A stretch of DNA of 45,478 nucleotides from Porphyromonadaceae bacterium UBA7332 (lineage in GTDB: Bacteria > Bacteroidota > Bacteroidia > Bacteroidales > UBA7332), in the NCBI GenBank assembly GCA_002471225.1, contig DKPO01000020.1, positions 33,536 through 79,013 on the forward strand, read 5' to 3'. Made by a program: the position numbers and the translations under genes. Below, one piece after another: positions 1-8,798 of this stretch. The notes beneath the pieces were generated by a model that was not told the DNA's origin, made no database searches, and was given only the letters and a program-made list of their open reading frames with translations. Every line of letters starts with the position of its first letter. Within the stretch, counting starts at the first letter, position 1.

Positions 1-21
1 CCTGTAGCTTTTTTTATTGAA

Positions 22-56
22 TACTATCTGCATATAATCATTATATGCAGATAGTA
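22..56. repeat. Perfect 35-bp palindrome at the 3' end of the NlpE-like gene
   Basis: Two 17-base arms (22-38 and 40-56) are exact reverse complements around a single central base. The element begins three bases beyond the stop codon of the minus-strand lipoprotein gene, so in its mRNA it forms a strong hairpin just after the coding end. On that strand the bases after the stem are A-rich rather than T-rich, so it is not a textbook intrinsic terminator. It may still end or protect the transcript, or serve a gene lying to the left of the window. Confidence 0.6.
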
Positions 57-58
57 GA

Positions 59-544
59 TTATTTCTTAAATACTTCCTTTTGAGTCAAAATATATTCATT
101 GGCTAAAGCCCCTTCTGCCGGTTTCATATCGGAATCTAACATGATAACACGACCTTCACCTACTTTGAAGTATTTGTTTTCGTCTTTGCTGATTGATAAG
201 TTCACGATACTTCCATTTATAAACGTAAACTTACCTTCTTCTGTGAATAGACCCTCTTTTTCGTCAATGTAATCAGAGACTAGTTTAAATGTTCTGTCAA
301 AATTCAGTGTAAGAGTCATCTTTATGCCGGGACCGCTGGCTGCAGGAATGGTTCCTTCATAAACTCCAGCCCAATCCAAGCTTGTTTCACTGTTGTCTTG
401 TGTAGGTAATGCTACTTCTTCGGTAACGATTTCGGTGGCTGCAATAGTATCGTTTTGAGTGGTATTTGTAGATTTATTACCACTGCATGCGAAAAATGAT
501 AATGCTAAAATAAAGCTTAAGGCTCCGGTAAATACTTTTTTCAT
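59..544 (-). CDS. NlpE N-terminal-domain lipoprotein
   Basis: This is a 161-residue lipoprotein. I chose the internal ATG at 544, not an upstream in-frame start, because it begins a clean lipoprotein signal: MKK, a hydrophobic stretch and a lipobox ending FFAC, with Cys20 as the lipidated residue. A low-complexity Thr/Glu linker (about 23-55) precedes a domain from Trp58 that matches the NlpE N-terminal fold: W-x-G-x-Y-x-G-T-x-P, then GIKMTLTLNFD and a C-terminal beta-rich part ending YILTQKE. NlpE proteins sense surface, copper or lipoprotein-sorting stress at the outer membrane. The family's usual CxxC (CADC) after the YxGTxP motif is replaced by AASG at 68-71, so any metal or disulfide role through that motif is absent. 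It stands alone, divergent from susC. Family call is good; the role is inferred. Confidence 0.8.
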   Translation of the reverse strand: MKKVFTGALSFILALSFFACSGNKSTNTTQNDTIAATEIVTEEVALPTQDNSETSLDWAGVYEGTIPAASGPGIKMTLTLNFDRTFKLVSDYIDEKEGLFTEEGKFTFINGSIVNLSISKDENKYFKVGEGRVIMLDSDMKPAEGALANEYILTQKEVFKK

Positions 545-568
545 AATAAAACAGATTAAATGAGTTTG

Positions 569-576
569 CAAATCTA
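569..576 (-). promoter_or_regulatory. Bacteroidetes -7 box for the NlpE-like gene
   Basis: The minus strand reads TAGATTTG, an exact match to TAnnTTTG, 25 bases upstream of the chosen ATG. No well-spaced -33 TTTG is present (the nearest is about 28 bases upstream), so this is a partial match. Confidence 0.45.
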
Positions 577-774
577 ATAAAAAAAGAATCGCTTGTATCT
601 GATGCAAAATTTTATAGAGTAAATTCCTGTTAATGTGTAAAGAAATGTTAGATCTGCTGCTTTTGGACCGTTGTTTCATCTGATTGTATTTCGGCTAACA
701 CCGGAATGTAATAATATTACAAAACGACTTCGATATGGGTACAAACGTATAGTTGAAATGACATAATTCTGCAA

Positions 775-804
775 TTTGGGTGAAATAAAAAGCATGTTAC
801 TTTG
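775..804 (+). promoter_or_regulatory. Likely susC promoter
   Basis: TTTG at 775-778 and TTACTTTG at 797-804 are separated by 18 bases, close to the Bacteroidetes -33/-7 arrangement; the -7 box has one mismatch (TT for TA). It would give a leader of about 80 nt before the susC ATG. Confidence 0.5.
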
Positions 805-889
805 CCAACGAATAAAAGAGGTAATATGTACGGGTATAATTAACAGCTGCCCGGAACACAATTAAAAGAATTAATCAAACACACCAATT

Positions 890-3800
890 ATGCTAAAAAA
901 ATCATTTTTAGTAGCGTCGTCTTTGTTGATGCTTCAAGGGGGAAAAGCATTGGCGACCGTAGTAAATACTGATTTGAAGAATGAAACATCTGCCGTTGTT
1001 GTTGATCAAAACAATTTGAAAACAATTACAGGTGTTATTACAGACGAACATGGCGAAGCGATAATCGGCGCAAACGTAGTTGTTAAAGGTACTACAAATG
1101 GAACTATCACAGACTTTGATGGTAAATACACATTAGAAGTACCGACAGGAGCAACTTTGTTAATTACGTATATCGGTTATCAGGAAGCATCTGTTACAAT
1201 AGCTAACCAATCCGTGGTAAATGTAACGCTTCACGAAGATACAAAGAAAATTGATGAGGTGGTTGTTGTAGGATATACTACACAGCGCAAGGCCGATTTG
1301 TCAGGAGCTGTTTCTTCAGTAAAATTGGATGATGTGAAAAATATGATGGTAACCGGAATTAATCATGCCATGCAAGGGAAAATGTCCGGTGTTACCGTTT
1401 TGCAAAACAGTGGTGCTCCGGGAGCTTCTGCCTCTGTACGTATTCGCGGACTGGGGACTATCGGTGATAACAATCCTTTATATGTAATTGACGGAATTCC
1501 GGCAGATAACATGAATGATGTGAATCCATCAGATATCGAACGAATCGATGTGTTGAAAGACGCAGCTTCTTCAGCGATTTATGGATCAAGAGCAGCCAAC
1601 GGGGTTGTGATTATTCAGACTCGTAAAGGAAAAGCAGGGGATAAGACAAATGTGAGTTTCTCTACTAGTCAGGGGTTTCAGCAACCGATGAAAAAAATCA
1701 GCGTAATGGATGCAAAGCAGAGAAATCTGATTCACTCGGAGGCTTACCAAAATGACGGAAAAGAGGTTCCTGAATATTATTCGACACCTTATGCACAAGA
1801 GACCCGTACAAACTGGCAAGACGAAATTTACCGTAATGCCTATATGGCAAACTACGATTTGAATGTTTCGGGAGGAAGCAAACTTGCAAAATACAGTATT
1901 ATGCTGGGGCATTTGCAAAATGAGGGGATTATCAAAAAGACAGATTACAGCAGAACAACTGTTCGGGTAAACTCAGAGATCAATATCTCACCATCTCTTC
2001 TTATCGGTGAGAATTTAATGTTAACTCGTTCTTTCCAGGATAAAGTCAGTACTACAGGTTTTAGTGGTGCGATGTCTACAGCATTACAATATCAACCAGA
2101 TATTCCGGTTTATGACGAAAACGGCGATTTAAGCGGGTCCGGTTTCTTAGGTGCCGATTTGCAAAATCCGGTAGGGATTATCAATCGTTCGGATAGAAGA
2201 GAAACACGCGATCGCGTGTTTGGGAATCTGTATGCACAATGGCAAATTATTGAAGGCCTGACTCTTAAAACGGATTTTGGTTATGATTATACAAACTGGT
2301 TCGATAAATGGTTTCAACCATCAGTGCCGGAACCGGGAAGATCATCTAAAGATAGCGCGTTGGAAGAGTATAAACGTTCGAGTGTGAGATGGTTGAATAC
2401 GACAACATTACGCTATGACAAAACTTTTGAGACAAGCAAACTTCAGTTGTTAGGTGGTTTCTCTTATGAATCTTATGATATTCAAAAATCAAAAGTAAAG
2501 GGAACAGACTTCTTATCTGAAGATCCATCACAACGTTATATGAGTTCAGCAGGACGTATTCAGTATGCTCTTGGTGACAGAGCTGAGTGGGCGTTGCAAT
2601 CATTTTTTGCTCGTGCGGATTATTCGTTGAAAGATCGTTATATATTTTCAGCTAATGTTCGTGTCGATGGTTCGTCTAAATTTGCAAAAGAAAACAGATA
2701 CGGTATTTTCCCTTCATTCTCAGGAGCATGGAGAATTTCTGAAGAAAAATTCTTTGCTCCGGCTTTGAATTATGTGGAAAATCTGAAATTGAGAGCGAGC
2801 TGGGGTATGTTAGGGAATCAGAATATTTATGATTTCTATCCTACGTACAGTAAGATCGGGAATACAATTGAAGAGGATACATATGATCCGGTATTCGGAA
2901 CGGATGAGAACATCGGTCCGGGTAAATTTGAGTCAAATGTGCCAAATAAAGATATTAAATGGGAAACAACTCAGCAATATAATATTGGTTTGGATATTTC
3001 ATTCCTTAAGAATTTTGATTTAGTATTTGACTATTTCAATAAAGAGACTTCGGATGTATTGGTAGAGGTGCCACTTCCGTCATTGGCTGGTGTATCTACA
3101 AACCCATACGTGAATGCGGCTAAAATACGTAACCGTGGTTGGGAGTTGAATCTGACGTATTCTAATCAGACAGGAGCTTTTAATTACAGTGTTTACGGAA
3201 ATCTTAGTTCGGTTAAAAATAAGGTATTGGCTTTAGGTGATGACAATTCAGCTATCTATCACAGTTCTTACAGAGGGGATAACATTTCAAGAACCAAAGT
3301 AGGGGATCCGATGGCTCATTTTTACGGATATAAAACTGACGGAATTTTCAAAACAGATGCAGAAGCTCAGGCTTATGTGAATCAATTCGGAAAACCTTAT
3401 CAGCCAAACGCTAAAGCGGGTGATCTAAAATATCTGGATTTGGATGGAGATGGATCAATTAACGGTGATGACCGTACGAATATCGGTAACGGGTTCCCTG
3501 ACTTGACGTATGGTTTTGGGGCAAATTTAGGATACAAAGGATTTGATTTATCATTTGCATTCCAGGGAGTTGCAGGTTTTGATATTTATAACGCATTGAA
3601 ATGGGAAGGTACTTTCGTTAAACCGGAGTACAATCAGTATGCGGCAATCATGGATCGTTTTCATCCGACAAACAACCCGAACGGGACATTGCCTCGCGCC
3701 ACTATCAGTGACCCGAACAATAATAAACGTGCATCGGATTACTATGTAGAAAAAGGGGATTATTTGCGTTTGAAGAATCTGACTGTAGGTTATACATTCA

Positions 3801-4018
3801 AAGGTGATTGGATGCAAAAACTGAGAATACAGAATATGCGTGTTTACGCAACCGCTCAAAATCTCTTCACCATTACAAAATATTCAGGTCTGGATCCTGA
3901 GCTAGGTGAAACTTATGCAGATGATGTGGATTCATTCGGTGTAAGAGAGATCGGAGTTGATCGTGGTCAGTTTCCTCAAGCAAGATCTTATATAATGGGA
4001 GTAAGCTTAAACTTCTAA
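890..4018 (+). CDS. SusC/RagA-family TonB-dependent outer-membrane transporter
   Basis: The protein has 1042 residues, the usual SusC length. A signal peptide covers about 1-22 (cleavage near KALA). A carboxypeptidase-regulatory-like domain follows at about 45-115 (GVITDEHGEAIIGANVVVKG). The TonB box EVVVVGY is at 123-129 and the plug domain at about 135-245, with RIRGLGT, YVIDGIP and the SusC signature IYGSRAANGVV near 220-230. The rest is the 22-strand beta-barrel, ending in Phe. Near 849-862 a DLDGDGSINGDDR loop resembles a calcium-binding EF-hand-like motif common in SusC proteins. With SusD it would import a ligand of several hundred daltons using TonB energy. The ligand is unknown: the neighbouring enzyme is a phosphatase, not a glycosidase. 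Confidence 0.95.
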   Translation: MLKKSFLVASSLLMLQGGKALATVVNTDLKNETSAVVVDQNNLKTITGVITDEHGEAIIGANVVVKGTTNGTITDFDGKYTLEVPTGATLLITYIGYQEASVTIANQSVVNVTLHEDTKKIDEVVVVGYTTQRKADLSGAVSSVKLDDVKNMMVTGINHAMQGKMSGVTVLQNSGAPGASASVRIRGLGTIGDNNPLYVIDGIPADNMNDVNPSDIERIDVLKDAASSAIYGSRAANGVVIIQTRKGKAGDKTNVSFSTSQGFQQPMKKISVMDAKQRNLIHSEAYQNDGKEVPEYYSTPYAQETRTNWQDEIYRNAYMANYDLNVSGGSKLAKYSIMLGHLQNEGIIKKTDYSRTTVRVNSEINISPSLLIGENLMLTRSFQDKVSTTGFSGAMSTALQYQPDIPVYDENGDLSGSGFLGADLQNPVGIINRSDRRETRDRVFGNLYAQWQIIEGLTLKTDFGYDYTNWFDKWFQPSVPEPGRSSKDSALEEYKRSSVRWLNTTTLRYDKTFETSKLQLLGGFSYESYDIQKSKVKGTDFLSEDPSQRYMSSAGRIQYALGDRAEWALQSFFARADYSLKDRYIFSANVRVDGSSKFAKENRYGIFPSFSGAWRISEEKFFAPALNYVENLKLRASWGMLGNQNIYDFYPTYSKIGNTIEEDTYDPVFGTDENIGPGKFESNVPNKDIKWETTQQYNIGLDISFLKNFDLVFDYFNKETSDVLVEVPLPSLAGVSTNPYVNAAKIRNRGWELNLTYSNQTGAFNYSVYGNLSSVKNKVLALGDDNSAIYHSSYRGDNISRTKVGDPMAHFYGYKTDGIFKTDAEAQAYVNQFGKPYQPNAKAGDLKYLDLDGDGSINGDDRTNIGNGFPDLTYGFGANLGYKGFDLSFAFQGVAGFDIYNALKWEGTFVKPEYNQYAAIMDRFHPTNNPNGTLPRATISDPNNNKRASDYYVEKGDYLRLKNLTVGYTFKGDWMQKLRIQNMRVYATAQNLFTITKYSGLDPELGETYADDVDSFGVREIGVDRGQFPQARSYIMGVSLNF

Positions 4019-4042
4019 TAATTATCTTCTAATATTTAAAAT

Positions 4043-4114
4043 AAAAGAGCTCTGCCTCACAGCCGGATTAATAATGTGTTGTGTTTAAGGATAATGTGGG
4101 ATCAGGGCTCTTTT
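4043..4114 (+). terminator. Terminator-like hairpin between susC and susD
   Basis: Arms 4043-4054 (aaaagagctctg) and 4103-4114 (cagggctctttt) pair over 12 bp with one G-U, and pairing partly continues inward (cctcac with gtggg). The second arm runs into a T tract. The loop is long, about 48 nt. Placed in the 116-bp gap between partner genes, it is best read as an attenuator or mRNA-processing element that sets the SusC:SusD ratio. Confidence 0.6.
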
Positions 4115-4134
4115 TATAAAATTCCAATCAGAAA

Positions 4135-5646
4135 ATGAAACTCAATAAATATATCGCTGTTGCCTTAGCTGCAATATCACTTGTATCTTGTGACTTGAAC
4201 AAAGAGCCTTACGGACCATCGTCGTTCTGGACATCAGAGGCTGAGGCATTAAGAGGTTTGAATGCTGTTTATGCTCCTTTATATGAAGAAGAAGGTTATG
4301 GACGCGGACATTGGTGGTTCGGAGCTGCGAGTGATGATATGATTATCAACAGTAATAAAACAGCAGACCTGAATATGACAGAGTTTACTACGTCTGTTAA
4401 CTCTTCAAGCGGGAATTACAGCAACTGGAAATACATGTATCGCGTTATCAAAAGAGCGAATGATGTTATAGCGAATGTTCCGAAAGTGAATATGAGCGAA
4501 AGCAAGAAAAAGCAATTCATAGGAGAGGCTCACTTTATGGCTGCATTTGCTTATTTTCATTTGGCAAAACGTTATGGAGGTCTGCCATATTATGATTATA
4601 CAAAACCTCAGGAAACTAACAAACCGCGTGAGACAAAAGAACAAACATATAAAAATATAGAGGCACATTTGCTGCAGGCAATTGGAATGTTTGACGAAAT
4701 CGGTTTATGGAAACGTACAGATGCAGACTTTGGTCGTCCGAATCTGGGTGCTATGTATGGTTTGCTTGCTAAAGTATATGCTCACTGGGGTAAATTTGAT
4801 CTGGCGAAAGAAATGTCAGAGAAGGTACTTGAGCGTTCAGAATATGAATTAGCTCCGTCATTTAAGAAGCTTTTCTCGGTTGAAGGTGAAAAGTCATCAG
4901 AGGTTTTATTCAACCTGGGAAATAAAACAGGTATGCCGGACAATGGAACTGTTGCAGGGATTATTACTTTATCCAAACGTTTTACGGGCGGTAAAGGCTG
5001 GAATTATTTTCCGCCGACACAAAGTTTGGTAAATGCGTATGAGAAAGAAGACGAAAGACGTACTACAACGTTTGTCGGTCCTGGTGATATGTTTGGTCTG
5101 AAAAATGATATAATGGAAGTAACAAGCGAAAATATCGGGGATCTGGCTACAGGTTATATGTGTGTGAAATATAGTCAGAACTACTTAAATATGGAAGTTT
5201 ATGATTGGCGTTCAGGTAACGACCAACCGTTATTACGCTTATCTGATGTTTATTTGATTTATGCAGAATCGGTTATGCAGTTAGCTGGCGCGAACTATCA
5301 GAACAGAACGGTTGAGGTTCCTGCAGCAGCTGAAGCTTTAAATGCAGTGAGACGTCGTGCCTTCCGTGTACAGGATAACTCGAAAGATGTTCCTGCTACA
5401 TTTGAAAATCTGATGGCTGAACGCAGACGTGAATTGGCTTATGAAGATGAGCGTCATTACGACCTGGTTCGTTGGGGTGCGGCAAAAGATATTTACGGAG
5501 CTGCCACATTGGAGTCAGATCCGCGCGGTCCACGCCAGTTCGTGCCTGGTCAGCATGAGCACTTCCCGATTCCTCAAACGGAAATAGATAATACGAACGG
5601 TTTGCTGATTAATAATCCGGCACCGGGGTATTCAACTTTTAATTGA
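4135..5646 (+). CDS. SusD/RagB-family outer-membrane lipoprotein
   Basis: The protein has 503 residues. The signal ends in lipobox LVSC with Cys19 as lipid anchor, followed by DLNKEPYGPSSFW and a WTSEAEALRGLNAVYAPLY segment typical of the SusD N-terminus. Tetratricopeptide-like helices (for example GEAHFMAAFAYFHLAKRYGG) follow. The C-terminal signature ERRRELAYEDERHYDLVRWG starts near residue 429, and the end (FPIPQTEIDNTNG) is also diagnostic. SusD caps the SusC barrel at the cell surface and captures ligand. It forms one unit with the upstream susC; the 116-bp gap is wider than usual for the pair and contains a hairpin. Confidence 0.95.
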   Translation: MKLNKYIAVALAAISLVSCDLNKEPYGPSSFWTSEAEALRGLNAVYAPLYEEEGYGRGHWWFGAASDDMIINSNKTADLNMTEFTTSVNSSSGNYSNWKYMYRVIKRANDVIANVPKVNMSESKKKQFIGEAHFMAAFAYFHLAKRYGGLPYYDYTKPQETNKPRETKEQTYKNIEAHLLQAIGMFDEIGLWKRTDADFGRPNLGAMYGLLAKVYAHWGKFDLAKEMSEKVLERSEYELAPSFKKLFSVEGEKSSEVLFNLGNKTGMPDNGTVAGIITLSKRFTGGKGWNYFPPTQSLVNAYEKEDERRTTTFVGPGDMFGLKNDIMEVTSENIGDLATGYMCVKYSQNYLNMEVYDWRSGNDQPLLRLSDVYLIYAESVMQLAGANYQNRTVEVPAAAEALNAVRRRAFRVQDNSKDVPATFENLMAERRRELAYEDERHYDLVRWGAAKDIYGAATLESDPRGPRQFVPGQHEHFPIPQTEIDNTNGLLINNPAPGYSTFN

Positions 5647-5732
5647 ACCATGAATAATAACATTCATACTATGTGTTGTTTATCTGCCACAATGCACACC
5701 TGTTCTTAGGTGAACTCTTTTATTCATGAAAG

Positions 5733-5790
5733 CGGATGGTTTGTTTGATAGCTTAGGCAAATCAGCAAATCATCCGTTTTCTTTATTTTT
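5733..5790 (+). terminator. Intrinsic terminator after susD
   Basis: Arms 5733-5743 (cggatggtttg) and 5766-5776 (caaatcatccg) form an 11-bp stem with one G-U pair, followed by a T-rich tail at 5777-5790. The phosphatase ATG follows 23 bases later, so its expression depends on read-through or on an unseen promoter. Confidence 0.75.
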
Positions 5791-5812
5791 ACGAACGAAT
5801 TAAAAAACAATT

Positions 5813-6943
5813 ATGAAAAAAATATATTTACTGGCAACCTTGTTTGCTGTTACTGTATGCACTACGCAGGCACAGAGTCGTCGTGATAAAGAACAAACCT
5901 ATACATTAGACAAGCCTTACGAGACAGTTCTTGTTCAGCCTGTAAAAGGTAAAAAGGTGAAGAATGTGATTTTGATGATTGGAGATGGTATGAGTCTGAT
6001 GCATCAGTATTCGGCATGGACTGCTAACGGAGGTAAGTTGAATATTGAGAATTGTCCGATAGTCGGATTGTCAAAAACTTATTGTGCGAATAAACTGATT
6101 ACGGATTCAGGAGCTGCAGGTACAGCTATGGCTACAGGACAAAAAACGAATTATCATAGTGTAGGTGTAGATACAAACGGGAATCCCCTTCCATCGCTAA
6201 CAGATATCGCAAAAGATAAAGGTCTATCTACAGGAGTGGTCGTAACTTGTCGGCTGAATGATGCTACTCCGGCAGCATTTTGTGCTAATAGTCCGGATCG
6301 TGATGATGCAGAAAAAATAGCGGCAGATTATTTAGATTGCAATGTTGATTTTATTTTTGGTGGAGGCAGTAAACATTTTACTCAACGCAAAGATAAAAGA
6401 AATCTGATTGAAGAGTTTAAAGTAAAAGGATATAATACACCGCAGTCCTGGGATGAGTTGAAAGATATAAAACAAACTCCGATATTTGCGGTAGTTGATA
6501 CATTGGATTTACCTGTACCTTCAATGCGTGGAGAAGTTTTGGGAGATGCATCAATGAAAGCAATTGAACTTTTGAGCAAGAATAAGAAAGGTTTCTTTCT
6601 AATGGTTGAGGGCTCTCAATTGGATGATTACGGACATTTCAATGATTTGGATCTGCTAATGCAAGAGGTTCATGATTTTGATCGTACAGTTGGTCGTATC
6701 TTACAGTGGGCTGAGAAAGACGGAGAAACGTTAGTTATCGTTACAGCCGATCATGAAACAGGCGGTTTGACATTAGTAGGAGGTGATAAAAATACGAATA
6801 CAATCGTTGGGAAATTCTCAACAGGAGGACACAGTGGAGTAATGGTTCCAGTATACTCGTACGGACCGGGATCACAAGACTTCGGGGGTATTTATGAGAA
6901 TACGTCTATCTTTGATAAAATCAAGAAATTATTGAAATTATAA
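5813..6943 (+). CDS. Secreted alkaline phosphatase (PhoA-type superfamily)
   Basis: The protein has 376 residues with an N-terminal signal peptide (about 1-20, ending TTQAQ). Alkaline phosphatase landmarks are in order: NVILMIGDGM (metal-binding Asp, about 57-60), the nucleophile motif T97-D98-S99-GAAGTAMATG, DATPAAF, VEGSQLDDYGHFND (metal ligands), TADHETGG at 311-318 and a late metal-binding His340 in TGGHSG, then VPVYSYGPG. It should hydrolyse phosphomonoesters in the periplasm or at the cell surface. The motif before ATPAAF reads LND where many relatives carry a His, a small deviation. It follows susC-susD in the same direction, and I infer that it releases phosphate from the imported or surface-bound ligand. 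Substrate is not readable from sequence. Confidence 0.92.
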   Translation: MKKIYLLATLFAVTVCTTQAQSRRDKEQTYTLDKPYETVLVQPVKGKKVKNVILMIGDGMSLMHQYSAWTANGGKLNIENCPIVGLSKTYCANKLITDSGAAGTAMATGQKTNYHSVGVDTNGNPLPSLTDIAKDKGLSTGVVVTCRLNDATPAAFCANSPDRDDAEKIAADYLDCNVDFIFGGGSKHFTQRKDKRNLIEEFKVKGYNTPQSWDELKDIKQTPIFAVVDTLDLPVPSMRGEVLGDASMKAIELLSKNKKGFFLMVEGSQLDDYGHFNDLDLLMQEVHDFDRTVGRILQWAEKDGETLVIVTADHETGGLTLVGGDKNTNTIVGKFSTGGHSGVMVPVYSYGPGSQDFGGIYENTSIFDKIKKLLKL

Positions 6944-7029
6944 GAAGCTGAATTGAATTAATTCACGGTATGTAGAATAGTTAATTCAAGATATTATTAA
7001 ATCTAATTCAGTTTACATGATAAGCTAAG

Positions 7030-7067
7030 GCATGTATTATTCCTAATAGGATGATACATGCTTTTTT
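7030..7067 (+). terminator. Intrinsic terminator after the phosphatase gene
   Basis: gcatgtat...atacatgc arms around a short loop make a stem of about 13 bp with one wobble and one bulge, followed by TTTTTT. A second, smaller inverted repeat (6953-6961 with 6981-6989) lies just after the stop codon without a T tail. Confidence 0.75.
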
Positions 7068-7153
7068 ATTTATTACGCTAATAGTTACGTAAGGTTTTAT
7101 TCTATTAATTGGCAAAATTGAAAATAAGAATAGAGTATTTAAATAAAAAATAA

Positions 7154-7161
7154 TAATTTTG
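7154..7161 (+). promoter_or_regulatory. -7 box of the nad operon promoter
   Basis: TAATTTTG matches TAnnTTTG exactly and is followed by GCGAC, common just after Bacteroidetes -7 boxes. It lies 26 bases upstream of the nadB ATG. No good -33 TTTG at standard spacing is visible. Confidence 0.55.
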
Positions 7162-7187
7162 CGACCCAAAGTAAGCTTAAATATATC

Positions 7188-8798
7188 ATGGGTCAATTTG
7201 ATTATATCATAGTCGGAAGTGGATTAGCAGGGCTTTATAGTGCATATAAAGCGGCGAAACATGGAAGAGTCGCGTTGGTGACAAAATCAAGCCTTCGCGA
7301 AAGTAATTCTTACTTTGCTCAAGGCGGAATTGCTGCTGTTACAGGAGAAGAGGATGATCCGAGTTTACATTTTCAGGATACTATGATTGCAGGCCGTGGA
7401 TTATGCGAGGCCCCAATAGTAAATATTCTGGTAAATGAAGGACCGGTGCGTATTCAAGAGCTTATTCGTGATGGAATGGTATTTGATACCGAGAACGGAG
7501 CTCTTTCACTGGGACTGGAAGGAGGACATCATCGTAACCGTATTCTTCATGCGGGAGGAGACTCAACAGGGAGAATGATAACAGAGTTTCTGATTGGTAA
7601 AGTGGAAAAAGAAAAACACATTCAGATTTTCGAGAATCTGTCCGTTATTGATTTATTGGTTGAAAATAAATGCTGCTATGGTGTAAGAGCCTGGTGTGAG
7701 AAGGAAGAACGAGAAGAACTATTTTATGGTCATCATGTATTTCTTACTTCAGGAGGAGCATCGGCAATTTATAGCAGAACTACAAATCCGGAAACAACTA
7801 TTGGCGATGGTATAGCTTTGGGCTATAAAGCTGGTTGCCGTATAATGGATATGGAGTTTGTTCAGTTTCATCCGTCTGCCTTATATTTAGAAAATACGTC
7901 AAATGCTTTTCTGATAAGCGAAGCCGTAAGGGGTGAAGGTGCGCATTTATTAAATCATTCGGGAGAACGTTTCATGGTGGCTAAACACGAACTTGCAGAA
8001 TTGGCACCCCGTGATATTGTAGCACGATCTATATTTAAACAAATGTTACGTGATAAAAAACCTTATGTTTATTTATCATTGCAACATCTGTCTCAGCAGA
8101 AAATTCAGGAGCGTTTTCCGACTATTTACAGAAGGTGTAAGGAATATGGTTTGGATCTGACTGATAAAATTCCGGTCGCTCCTGCGGCTCACTATACAGT
8201 GGGCGGTATTGTTACGGATACCTTCGGAAAAACAGATGTAGAAAGATTATATGTATGCGGAGAACTGGCCGCAACGGGAATAATGGGGGCGAACAGACTG
8301 GCTTCAAACTCTCTGCTGGAATGTCTTGTGTTTGCTCATCGGGCTATAGCTGACACTCTGAATATGGGAAAACAGCATACATTCCCAAATTTTACGATGT
8401 GTTATTATAAAGATTCAGAGAAAATGAAACATTTTTGCGATCTGAAAGCGGAAATCGCAGATGTGATGAATTATCATTCGGGGATCATTCGCTCGGAATC
8501 TTTATTGAAAGAAGGGCTTTCCTTTATTGCAGATAAATTGGAAAAGTTATCTGACGAAATGGAGTACTATAATGAAGCTTCAAGGAAGTTACTTACAGTA
8601 GCTTCGCTCATTATGAAACCGGCAATGTTTCGTAAAGAAAGCAGGGGAGGACATTACCGGGAAGATTTTCCGACAGAAAAAGACGAATATACTGTACATT
8701 CTATTCAACAAATCGATCGGGGACTTACGAGCTCAGATGTACAACAAGATATATTGAAACAAAACTTATTATTTAAATATGACTACACAATACACTAA
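7188..8798 (+). CDS. nadB: L-aspartate oxidase
   Basis: The protein has 536 residues and is a flavoprotein of the succinate dehydrogenase/fumarate reductase family. It oxidises aspartate to iminoaspartate, the first step of de novo NAD synthesis, in the cytoplasm. Visible motifs are the FAD-binding VGSGLAGL near residues 9-16, the SYFAQGGIAA loop, HAGGDSTGR, the MEFVQFHPSALY segment, and the C-terminal HYTVGGI and GANRLASNSLLECLVF motifs that complete the FAD site. It is first in nadB-nadC-nadA and overlaps nadC by 20 bases, pointing to translational coupling. Length and motif order are normal. Confidence 0.97.
   Translation: MGQFDYIIVGSGLAGLYSAYKAAKHGRVALVTKSSLRESNSYFAQGGIAAVTGEEDDPSLHFQDTMIAGRGLCEAPIVNILVNEGPVRIQELIRDGMVFDTENGALSLGLEGGHHRNRILHAGGDSTGRMITEFLIGKVEKEKHIQIFENLSVIDLLVENKCCYGVRAWCEKEEREELFYGHHVFLTSGGASAIYSRTTNPETTIGDGIALGYKAGCRIMDMEFVQFHPSALYLENTSNAFLISEAVRGEGAHLLNHSGERFMVAKHELAELAPRDIVARSIFKQMLRDKKPYVYLSLQHLSQQKIQERFPTIYRRCKEYGLDLTDKIPVAPAAHYTVGGIVTDTFGKTDVERLYVCGELAATGIMGANRLASNSLLECLVFAHRAIADTLNMGKQHTFPNFTMCYYKDSEKMKHFCDLKAEIADVMNYHSGIIRSESLLKEGLSFIADKLEKLSDEMEYYNEASRKLLTVASLIMKPAMFRKESRGGHYREDFPTEKDEYTVHSIQQIDRGLTSSDVQQDILKQNLLFKYDYTIH

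Larger units (their letters stand above)
545..889. other. Divergent intergenic region with promoters for both flanking genes
   Basis: This 345-bp stretch separates the divergent lipoprotein and susC genes. I see no convincing gene in it. A short minus-strand open frame at 676-861 has no recognisable protein character. The region holds one -7-like box for each direction, listed separately. No sigma/anti-sigma pair or hybrid two-component regulator, as often flanks susC, is present here or anywhere in the window. Confidence 0.6.

Noticed and set aside
676..861. 61-codon minus-strand frame upstream of susC
   Set aside because: No domain, no ribosome-binding context, and it covers the putative susC promoter.
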